Assembly: GCA_963970005.1 (NCBI GenBank)
Contig: CAXAMN010021984.1
Span: forward strand, 171,403 to 235,402
DNA: 64,000 bases
Source: Durusdinium trenchii
Lineage: Eukaryota > Sar > Dinophyceae > Suessiales > Symbiodiniaceae
Reading direction: 5' to 3'
This document shows, piece by piece, positions 35,298 to 43,699 of this stretch. Under the pieces are notes generated by a model. That model searched no databases, was not told the DNA's origin, and saw only the letters and a program-made list of their open reading frames with translations. The stretch's first letter is position 1; each line of letters begins with the position of its first letter. The translations under genes and the position numbers were made by a program.

Positions 35298-37519
35298 TTA
35301 TAGGACGCCATCTGGAAAGGCAGCTCGCATGAGCTGGGCGCAGTAGTGAGGCGTGGCGCGGTCATACAAAGAGTTCACGATAAATGCTTGCACACCCCCG
35401 CGAGAGCCGAACATGACCGGTGCGGGTTCACCTGGCCAAGTCAGCAAACCAAAAACCAGCCTTGATGTTGGCAAAGTACAACTCCACCCCATGGAATTTT
35501 GGCTTCAACTCACGGAAAAAGAGCGTGGCATCCGTTGGGGTGTAACAGCCAGCGTAGTCCATTGCTCGGACTGCATTTTCAGTGACACCACCGTCTAAGT
35601 CAGTGTTGGTTGAATACATCATGTCCTCTGCACAATAACCATGCTTCTCCCATTGGTCTTTGCAGTTGTACTTGAAAACATCGAGAATTGCTTTCTGGCG
35701 GGCTAGGTCGTTGGGATCGCCAAGGGCGTTCATGATTTGCAAAACCTTTGCCCATGCTGGCATCGTCCCATTAGACAAAGGAAGATTCAAGAAGTTGTAA
35801 AGCATGCTGGGAGTCAACACAAATCTTGTGCCCACATCTGTTGGGGCTGAGTAAGCATCTGGATTTTTTCTGACCTTGGCCACAACCTCCAAAAAGAAAT
35901 CCACAGGGTCAATGCCTGGCTGTTTGCATTTTGATGACATGTCTCCGCCAATTCATTGCGGCAAATCTTGACAAGCTTCACCATGACATGGCGGGATGCG
36001 ACAGCTGCCGAAGCACAATAGTCTTCCACATTTGGTCCTGGGTAGACATTGCCATTCAAGAGAAGCTTGTCAGTGTTCTTGGGGAATACTGCCGCATAGG
36101 AAGATCCCACTGCTGCGCCGTAACTGATTCCATTGATGCTAGGCTTCTCTGCCCCGAAGGCCTGCCGAAGTCTATCTAAGTCATGCGCCATGTGCCCCGT
36201 CCCAACGTAGTCCAGGAAGTTGTACGTGGATTTGCTCTCTGGATCAGTCACCTTCCAAAAGTCGGAGTCGTAGCAATTGCGGTTTCGGGAAGCTGCAAAT
36301 CGAAACCATGGGTCCGTCTCCGACTCATTGTCGGGATCAGGAAATGGGCTTGGCACCTGTTGGCCATACTCTGGCAAGTCGCACTCGCAGCTTGTGAAGT
36401 CCTACGAGCATCGAAGAAAGCTGGGAACCAATTGGGCTCGTCTATATAGTTCCTGTACTAGACTACGGCATACATATACTCATAATTACTCATATATACT
36501 GAGATTTAACACAGCACCAAAAGCCAAAAAAGTAATACAGCAACGTGTGTACCTCCGTCGTCTCAGTACCTGGGGAAGCTTGAACACGCCGATTTTTGCA
36601 GAGAAAAACCTAACATAGAACATACAGTAAGTGGAATCAAGCCACATGACACGGCATTGCAGGGAGGCTTAACATGGAAGTGTTGGATAGCACGGGTAGC
36701 TTCGCAAGTTCCATGTTAGCCTAGGCAAGCGCGGGGAAAAAAGGCCGCTCGCTTTGACTCAGGAAGTTCTGTTTGTTGGCTACAGCCCCGGGCTGTACAC
36801 TTGTATATACTTCCGCCCGCTCTGACGTGGCTCCTTCAGTGAATTGATGCTTGCCATCGCATACCGCCTTGAACTGCTTCGTCAAGACTTTCACAGGCCA
36901 CTGATTGCCCGGGCTACTGTCCGACATGCCCTGCTGCCAGCTGCTGAATTCCAAGCAGCGTGTACTTCTGATCGATACCTTCATAAAGAGGATTTTTTTC
37001 GAGGCCAAACCATCCAGATCTAAGGGGGCCATAATCGTCCGTCACGGGCCCACCATTGTGTTGGAGAAGCAGTGGAGCATCAGGGCCAGCAGCACCAATC
37101 ATCGCAGACACGCGAAGCTGAAGTGTGATGTTCGAGGCTGGCTTTGTCTTGTCGTAGCCAAGGGGAACCTTCAAGTAGCCGATCTTGATAGTCCGGAAGT
37201 CGCTCTCTGTCAGATCAGAGAATTCGTCAATCTTCTGTTTTTTCTCCTCTTCACTGCATAGCTTGGTGACGGCGCTTTTTCTGACCTCGATATGGCGCGC
37301 CGCAACGCGATCCACACTCCAGTAGCCAGTATGGCGCCACTCGAAGATGCTGGGGTTGGGGTTGCTCAAGCTCCACAAGCTCGGCTCATCCGACGCCTGA
37401 GGCTCCAACTTCAATGGCGGCAAAGGCAGAGGCGGTGTTTGCAAGAATTCAATTTCATCACAAGCGTCTGGAACCACATCATCCCCCAAGGCCAGGATGG
37501 CAAGCTGCAGAATCCACAT
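35298..37519 (-). pseudogene. Secreted alpha/beta-hydrolase peptidase (tripeptidyl aminopeptidase-like, S33 type), frameshifted
   Basis: Starts at an ATG (37,519) with a hydrophobic leader, MWILQLAILALGDDVVPDAC, suggesting secretion. Key motifs in order: PLLLQHNGGP (oxyanion region), KYTLLGIQQ...GMSDSSPG, LDRLRQAFGAEKPSINGISY with the nucleophile Ser in GISYG, and PVMFGSRGG..NSLYDRATP with the catalytic Asp. One intron is proposed at 36,867-36,402 (GC donor, AG|G acceptor, phase 0). Three frame breaks remain: about 10 extra nt near 36,915, a +2-type change near 35,935 and 1 nt near 35,440. The expected C-terminal His region is missing after FPDGVL. The pds gene next door is clean, so decay is more likely than poor sequence. 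Confidence 0.75.
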
Positions 37520-37644
37520 CTTGCAAATGCCGAGCTGCCACCGCTACAGAAACCTGGATGCTATAGCTGCAAAGGCTGCAGTCAAGATTGGCATTGCCAG
37601 GTAAAAACCTGATTAAAGAAAACAAATGACCAGGGTTGCGGTGA

Positions 37645-37832
37645 TCTGCATCCGCTAATTTGCCGCGCGCACGCACACACACACAAATAGGTCATGGTAG
37701 GCACAAGCATCTGTAGCTCATTGCAGTACTGTGCCAGAAAGGAGCCACTGAACGATTTTCCACAACCCGCATCCAACGCCTCATATTGACATTGCCTACT
37801 CCCTTGGCTTTGTTGGAATCTCCACCAGGATA
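37645..37832. repeat. Direct repeat flanking the peptidase pseudogene, right copy
   Basis: Counterpart of 34,765-34,990. It includes a short CA microsatellite (ACGCACACACACACAC) at about 37,670-37,685. Confidence 0.6.
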
Positions 37833-39080
37833 GCAAAGCCACACACTCCTGCTGAACCGCAGAAGTCTATTACAGCGCTCGAGCGCAGTGAAACAAAAGA
37901 GTGAGACCTTGTAGGGATACCAGCTTGCAGGAAGCATCAAGACTCTACGAAGGCAAGTACGCAGTCAAGTCTGTAAATACACAGTTTCTCGGTTTCACAA
38001 TGTTTCGCACGCGGGAATCCCTGTGCTGTGCAAGAACTACAAATTCAGAAAGATCTGCCTCCAGCCTGACAGGCCCAAGCACAAGAATGTTCAGCCAATC
38101 GAACCCACCAAATGTGTCACTTGAAACTGTCTGTGCATATCAGGAGTCCTCTGCACAAAACATTGGCTCACTGAGGCTGAGGCTATGAAGGTTCTGCACC
38201 TGCTCCGTTTGCATTGGACGGCTACCGCGGAAGCATTCTCGACTTTCTTCACTATTATAGAAGTGTTTGCTTGAGTTTGGTACACCTCTCAGACAGTAGG
38301 CCTCGAGTTTCACCAGCTTTGCTTGCAACTGCCTGGGAAGCATTTGAAGTGGAATCAAGCCAACATTCAAAGAAAATGCTGGATGACCCTGTATATTGAA
38401 TCGTTCTGTGCGACATTGCCTTGGTATTCATGTAGCATACGTATAAAATAGGAAACCACTTAGCTTAGGCAAACGTGATCCATTCTCGGTATTGCAAGCG
38501 TTGATGTCTTTCACGCCATTGCTTTCATCTGCCTGCTGGATGCACAAAGCTATGCGCTCACGGCAGGCATTGGAAGCATCCTCCCAGGCCTGAAGAGAGA
38601 GCTCGGAAGAACTTGCCGCGATGGAAAAACTTCACCACAGCTCATGGCCTTCACACCACCAGAAAGACTCCTGCTGCGGCTGGCAGTTGCGTAGCCTCGA
38701 AGTTTGGGCAATAACCACATCTAAATTGTATCTGGGAGTTCCAAAAAGCGCAACACTTCCAAGGCCTCCATCGCGCTTCTAGACAAAGCCAATAGGCGCC
38801 GCCGGAAAGGTCCAGTCACCACCTCCAAACCAAGGTTCAGGAAAGCAAAACAAAACGCAATACTTAGCAGATCGCATTGAAAACCTGCGCCTGGCAGAGC
38901 AACTGGGTGTCAATGAGAGAGGCCAGTTTCAATGCCTCCAAGGAGAGTTCAGTTCTGGAGATTTGGGCCAATTCAGGGTCCAACCTAGTAGTGCCTCGGT
39001 CCTGATGAATCTGTTTCCGTCAAGCATGATCGTTTGATTCGAGAACTCAAAACCTAACAGAACAAAACTCAACTCACTCA
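37833..39080. other. Intergenic; no recognisable gene
   Basis: Short frames on both strands without motifs. No structured repeat was noticed. Confidence 0.45.
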
Positions 39081-39166
39081 TTCTATGTTCTCCTGTTATT
39101 TTAACAAGGCTGCGGATTTGTTTTTGGGTTTTTTCGTTGTTTTTGATTTTTTTGTTTTTCGTGTTT

Positions 39167-39345
39167 CGTGGCCGGCGCAGTACTTTGTGGACCTTGAAGT
39201 GCAGATTTCGTGGCAGGCGCAGTACTTTGTGGACGTTGAAGTGCAGATTTCGTGGCAGGTGCAGGACTTTGGCCTTGGAGTGCAGATTTCGTGGCAGGCA
39301 CAGTACCTTGTGGACATTGAAGTGTAGATTTCGTGGCAGGTGCTA
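39167..39345. repeat. About 42-bp minisatellite, four units
   Basis: Units begin GTGGC[CA]GG[CT]GCAG and end GTGCAGATTTC. The third is shortened by three bases. Related words (GATTTCGTGGCAGGCGC) recur at 39,575-39,625, just left of the assembly gap. Confidence 0.85.
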
Positions 39346-39480
39346 GATAGCTAGATAGATAGACAGATAGAAAGATAGACAGATAAATGGATCGATAGAT
39401 AAATAAATAAAGAAAGAATGAACGAAAGAAAGAAAGAAAGAAAGATAGAGAGATAGGTAAGTAGATAGATAGATAGATAC
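39346..39480. repeat. (GATA)n/(GAAA)n microsatellite
   Basis: AGATAGATAGAC-type tetranucleotides, then AAAGAAAGAAAG, then GATAGATAGATA. Confidence 0.85.
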
Positions 39481-39630
39481 ACCAGAGAAACAGCAAAGAG
39501 AAAGAGAACTAGCACAAGAGGCATGTTTGCTTGGTGATAAATTTTTGCGCCGGGGAGTTCACCTTAAAATATTGATTTCGTGGCAGGCGCGGGTGTCGGA
39601 GATGAAGTGCAGATTTCGTGGCACGGGGGG

Positions 39631-40038
39631 NNNNNNNNNNNNNNNNNNNNNNNNNNNNNNNNNNNNNNNNNNNNNNNNNNNNNNNNNNNNNNNNNNNNNN
39701 NNNNNNNNNNNNNNNNNNNNNNNNNNNNNNNNNNNNNNNNNNNNNNNNNNNNNNNNNNNNNNNNNNNNNNNNNNNNNNNNNNNNNNNNNNNNNNNNNNNN
39801 NNNNNNNNNNNNNNNNNNNNNNNNNNNNNNNNNNNNNNNNNNNNNNNNNNNNNNNNNNNNNNNNNNNNNNNNNNNNNNNNNNNNNNNNNNNNNNNNNNNN
39901 NNNNNNNNNNNNNNNNNNNNNNNNNNNNNNNNNNNNNNNNNNNNNNNNNNNNNNNNNNNNNNNNNNNNNNNNNNNNNNNNNNNNNNNNNNNNNNNNNNNN
40001 NNNNNNNNNNNNNNNNNNNNNNNNNNNNNNNNNNNNNN
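39631..40038. other. Assembly gap (408 N)
   Basis: A run of N. The left flank carries TTTCGTGGC words and the right flank carries their reverse complement GCCACGAAA in a long array, so the gap sits inside an inverted minisatellite. Open frames drawn across it are meaningless. Confidence 1.
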
Positions 40039-40262
40039 CCACGAAAGCCACCAAAGCCAAAAGCCACGAAAGCCACAGAAGCCACGAAAGCCAAGAGCCA
40101 CGGAAGCAACGAAAGCCACGAAAGCCAAAAGCCACAAAAGCCACAGAAGCCACGGAAGCCACCAAAGCCACGAAAGCCACAAAAGCCACAGAAGCCACAA
40201 AAGCCAAAAGCCACAAAAGCCACAGAAGCCACGAAAGCCAAAAGCCACTGAAGCCACCAAAA
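40039..40262. repeat. GCCACGAAA/GCCAAAA minisatellite
   Basis: Nine-base words GCCACGAAA, GCCACAAAA, GCCACAGAA and GCCAAAA repeat without a fixed longer period. All frames stay open, so long Leu/Ala/Phe or Lys/Pro/Ser frames here are not genes. Confidence 0.9.
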
Positions 40263-40299
40263 GACAAAAATAATTCCAAAAATAGAACAAAAAGACACA

Positions 40300-40920
40300 C
40301 TAGACGACGAGTGGCCCGAGAGCAACTTTCATCACGTAGGAAGTCAGAGTGTGAGTTACGCGTTAAGTGTTCAGTGTGAAGTGTTAAGTCGAGTGAGTTG
40401 AGGCAGTGTGTGGGTCTCTGCGCGCGTGTATCTATGTCTGCGTGTGTGTGAGTCCCTGTCTGTGTGTGTGTCCGAGTAAGTTGAGGCAGTGCGTGGGTCT
40501 CTGTGTGTGATGTGTGTGTATGAGTCCCTGTCTGTGTGTGTGTCTATGTCTGCTGCTGGTAAGGGGAAATGGTGAAGGTCTTCACTCGAGATATAGTGAA
40601 CCAAGTAGCGCGCAGGCCTCCCAAACCCCCCAACGGCGGCCAAGCGGTGACAGGTCAGGGTGAAGTTCTTCACTGTGGATATAGTGAACGAAGTAGCGCG
40701 CAGGCCTCCCAAACCCCCCACCGGCGGCCAAGCGGTGACAGCTCAGCTCATCTTCGAGAGCATTTGAGCTGCTGGTAAAGGGAAATAGTAAAGCACACAG
40801 CTCTTCTGTCTGGGAGCCCGACCCTCGCTGAGACGTTACATCCACTTCAGAGTGTCCATTCCTTGAGAAGCAGCGTTCACGCCTCCAGGAAATCTCACCG
40901 AAAAAAGCGAGCTGGAATGA
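40300..40920 (-). repeat. Dispersed repeat family, copy B (inverted relative to copy A)
   Basis: Reverse complement of the family at 154-605, including CATCACGTAGGAAGTCAGAG, the GT microsatellite (about 40,400-40,545) and GCAGGCCTCCCAAACCCCCC. This copy has an internal tandem duplication of about 85-90 bp (40,569-40,741) and an extra segment of about 100 bp (about 40,770-40,870) absent from copy A. Confidence 0.8.
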
Positions 40921-41006
40921 AAATAGAAAATTGCTGAGGCAGCTACGCAACAAGTTTGTCGAAGCAGTGACCTGTCAGAGGAGATGCGTCCGTCGATACG
41001 ATCAGA

Positions 41007-41300
41007 GGTAACGTTTCCTTCACTCTAGGACACAGCTTCTCTAGGATGCAGTTAACCAACCACTATGCTTGTCATTGTCTAATTGACTGTCTCAAAGAAA
41101 AACGTGACAAAGTAGCATGAGGTGACACACCACAGCCACTGCATATGTTTTAGCGTACTCTCTCTGCTCAGCTCGCGACTAGCTTTTGTACACAGAAAAG
41201 ATCGTTTATGCCTAGTAACCGCCTGGTTGCGCTTCCGCAGAACGACGTCCACACAGGAGGTGTTTGGAAGAAGTCACGGTATGAAACACGCAGTTCCTCC
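41007..41300. repeat. Diverged direct duplication, copy 1
   Basis: Matches 41,984-42,270 in the same orientation with many substitutions. Shared words include GCATATGTTTT, CTCTGCTCAGCTCGCGAC, CTTCCGCAGAACGACGTCCA and GAAACACGCAGTT/GAGACACGCAGTT. Confidence 0.7.
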
Positions 41301-41798
41301 ATTCAGGGTCTTTGCCTAGTTAGGCAGCAGGGTCTTTACCAGCCTGGTCTGGGTCTAGCGCGTCGACCCGAAGCAGATCTGGACGGTGTAGGCATCTGTG
41401 AAGTTGCGGCTGTTGTTCCTCGCCCAGTCTTCCCATCCATTGGACCACCTGACCACTGGCCAAAACTGCCAGGTTTCTCCATGGGCAACCCAGTCTCTGG
41501 TTTCTATGGACTGGTTTGGCCATCTTTCATGGATGAGCTCTGGCTGGTTGTCATGGTATGTCCTGCTTCCATGGGACCAACAGAGGCACACCTGTCTCTG
41601 GTCATCATGGGCGACGATGAAGAAGTGGTCGTCAACAATGCCAAGGTTCCCTGGCATGATGGCTGGGAAAAGAGGCAGACCTACGAGCAAGTGGGCTGCA
41701 AATTGGTAAATTTTTTTCAGCATTGGTCAATGAGGCTCAGCACACGCATAGCCATAAGAAGGCTCTGTTTGCCTTGTCAAGGTTCATGTCGGAAATGA
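41208..41798 (+). CDS. Unassigned open frame of 196 codons
   Basis: An ATG-started plus-strand frame with protein-like stretches PPDHWPKLPGFSMGNPVSGF, MDELWLVVMVCPASMGPTE and VIMGDDEEVVVNNAKVPWH. A minus-strand frame over the same bases (41,355-41,723) is also open, so strand is not certain. It starts inside a duplicated segment whose second copy does not keep the frame. No family is recognised. Confidence 0.25.
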   Translation: MPSNRLVALPQNDVHTGGVWKKSRYETRSSSIQGLCLVRQQGLYQPGLGLARRPEADLDGVGICEVAAVVPRPVFPSIGPPDHWPKLPGFSMGNPVSGFYGLVWPSFMDELWLVVMVCPASMGPTEAHLSLVIMGDDEEVVVNNAKVPWHDGWEKRQTYEQVGCKLVNFFQHWSMRLSTRIAIRRLCLPCQGSCRK

Positions 41799-41983
41799 AT
41801 ATTGCGAAAGCTTGTGGGGTGCGTTGAAACTTCTTGCAAGTATATTCTTCATTGCTGTTGAGTTGCTTTGGTTCCTGGCTAAGATATGGCGGTAGCTGGC
41901 CCAAGTTGTATGGAGACTTCTGCAATCTCACTGTGAGCACCGAAAGGTCAGCCACGCAAAATGCACAGTCTGTTTGCACAGAT

Positions 41984-42270
41984 GCTCTAAAGGTGACATT
42001 TGCTTCGCTCTAGATGTAGTTAACAACCACTGCGCTGGTCATTTTCTAATCGCCTCTCCCAGACAAAAACGCGCCCAACTAGCTGGAGGTGACACGCAGC
42101 ACCCATTGCATATGTTTTCGCGCGCTCCCTCTGCTCAGCTCGCGACCAGCCCTTGTATACGGAACAGAGTCCCCGACATTATGTCTAGTACTTGTTGCGC
42201 TTCCGCAGAACGACGTCCACACAGGAGTTGTGAGTCGTGAGGAAGAAGTCGTGGTATGAGACACGCAGTT
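41984..42270. repeat. Diverged direct duplication, copy 2
   Basis: Counterpart of 41,007-41,300, about 980 bp to the right. Confidence 0.7.
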
Positions 42271-42316
42271 GGTTACCATGTGAACATCTAGATTACACAC
42301 TGCGTCGGGGAGACTC

Positions 42317-42850
42317 TCACTGCGTTGTCCCCTCCGGAGACACCGCGGCGGCCATCTGGGCCAACTGGGCGGCATCGGTGCCATCTGTCGACACATCCGC
42401 CAGTGGGATGCGGAGCAGTGGGTCCACCTGAACAAACCTGCCAGTCTGGTAGTGGTAGCCGCTGAGTTCGATGCAATCGGGCGGTGTGGTATTCGCAGCG
42501 CGGGCCGCTTCCCACGACCGCCCAAGACGCTGACATGGTCGACATACAAGGTGATCGGCATCGCACAGGGTGCAAACGGCGTTGAGAACAAGCTTCGCAC
42601 CAAGAATGCGTCCACTGCCCGCAAAGTTCGCATGGTTGGGCCCCGAGGTCTCGCCCAGGTAAGTTTTCAGCCGCAGTGACCAGCGCAAACGCCGCCCTCT
42701 TGGGAAAGGAGCGCTGGCGCTCCTCGCGTGGCACTCCACGATGGTCCTCGCGCGGATGTAGGCGCAACCAGACTTTGGCCTCCGCGACCCACGCCTCCCA
42801 AGCCAGTGGGCGCATGGCACGGCGGCTGTGTGAGAGGAGTGATGACCAGG
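42317..42850 (-). pseudogene. Cys-rich zinc-finger retroelement fragment
   Basis: Minus-strand coding fragment. AWEAWVAEAKVWLRLHPRED and RSFPKRAAFALVTAAEN precede a Cys-rich block, CELCGQWTHSWCEAC, which is followed in the next frame by VCTLCDADHLVCRPCQRLG. Together they give four CxxC pairs, a plausible two-zinc fold. The frame changes between the second and third pair. A tail, ELSGYHYQTGRFVQVDPLLR, follows. Similar Cys-rich ORFs occur in large dinoflagellate retroelements (family knowledge, not checked). No polymerase is attached here. Confidence 0.45.
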
Positions 42851-42889
42851 TATGCTTACAAGTGACTGGCTGCGAGGCACCGGATCCCA

Positions 42890-43280
42890 GTTTCCGCACT
42901 CGACCCGCGCAATCTCCGCAGAGGGTTGCGCGCGCAGGGCACAAATCGCACTCTCGTCTGCATTTCGCGCACTCGACACGCACGATCTCCGCAGAGGGTT
43001 GCGCGCGCACCGGACAAATCGCACTCTCGCCTGCATTTCGCGCACTCGACACGCACGATCTCCGCAGAGGGTTGCCCGCGACCGGGACAACTCGCACTCG
43101 ATCTCCGCAGAGGGTTGCCCGCGACCGGGACAACTCGCACTCTCGCCTGCATTTCGCACACTCGACACGCACGATCCCCGCAGAGGGTTGTCCCGGACCG
43201 GGACAAATCGCACTCTCGCCACTCTCGTCTGCATTTCGTGCCCTCGATACGCACGATCTCCGCAGAGGGTTGCATTTTCG
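42890..43280. repeat. About 72-bp minisatellite, six units
   Basis: Units carry CTGCATTTCGCGCACTCGAC, ACGCACGATCTCCGCAGAGG and GTTGC[CG]CGCG. One unit (about 43,080-43,125) is shortened to the CTCCGCAGAGGGTTG part. All six frames are nearly stop-free, so several long predicted proteins overlap here. They are repeat artefacts. Confidence 0.85.
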
Positions 43281-43364
43281 GTTGACGCTGTTCGTCCCAC
43301 CCTCCGCCTTTAAAGAGAATTCGCAAAGTGGGGAAATGTTTTTCATTAGGACATCTCCCGTGAA

Positions 43365-43690
43365 AGTTTTCCATACTCACACTTGCATACTTGCACTGGG
43401 ATTGCACTGGGATACTTACACTTGCATTACACTTGCATACTTTTGCACTTGGATACTTACACTTGCATACTTGCCCTTGGATGCTTTCACTCTTACACTT
43501 ACACTGGGATACTCACACGTACACACTTGGATACTTCTGCGCCATTGTGCGTATAGAAGTGTAAGTGTTCAAGTGTAAGTGTGGAAGCGTAAGTGTTCAA
43601 GTGTAAGTGTAGAAGTGTCAGTGTTCAATGCAAGTGTAGAAGTGTCAGTGTGTAAGTGTAAGTGTAGAAGTGTCAGTGTTCAAGAGATTT
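43365..43690. repeat. Palindromic short-repeat tract (TTACAC then GTGTAA)
   Basis: The left arm (about 43,375-43,530) is built from ACTTGCATAC, ACACTTACACTT and GGATACTTACAC words. The right arm (about 43,555-43,690) is built from their reverse complements AAGTGTAAGTGT, AGAAGTGTCAGTGTTCAA. The centre is CTTCTGCGCCATTGTGCGTATAGAAG near 43,530-43,556. The whole tract can fold into a long imperfect hairpin. Confidence 0.75.
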
Positions 43691-43699
43691 TCCGGAAGA

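Noticed and set aside
36905..36930. A 10-11 nt micro-intron in the peptidase gene
   Set aside because: Removing CTGGCAGCAG restores the frame and motif, but an intron this short has no support. Two other frame breaks in the gene favour decay.
39167..39345. Possible CRISPR-like array
   Set aside because: The units are contiguous minisatellite repeats with no distinct spacers, in a eukaryotic setting.
39509..40379. Open frames of about 250 codons across the N run
   Set aside because: They consist of N-derived X residues joined to repeat-encoded Leu/Ala/Phe or Lys/Pro/Ser words.
42288..43407. Long overlapping open frames (up to 352 codons) on both strands
   Set aside because: They run through a stop-poor 72-bp minisatellite. 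Only the zinc-finger part at 42,317-42,850 has real coding character.
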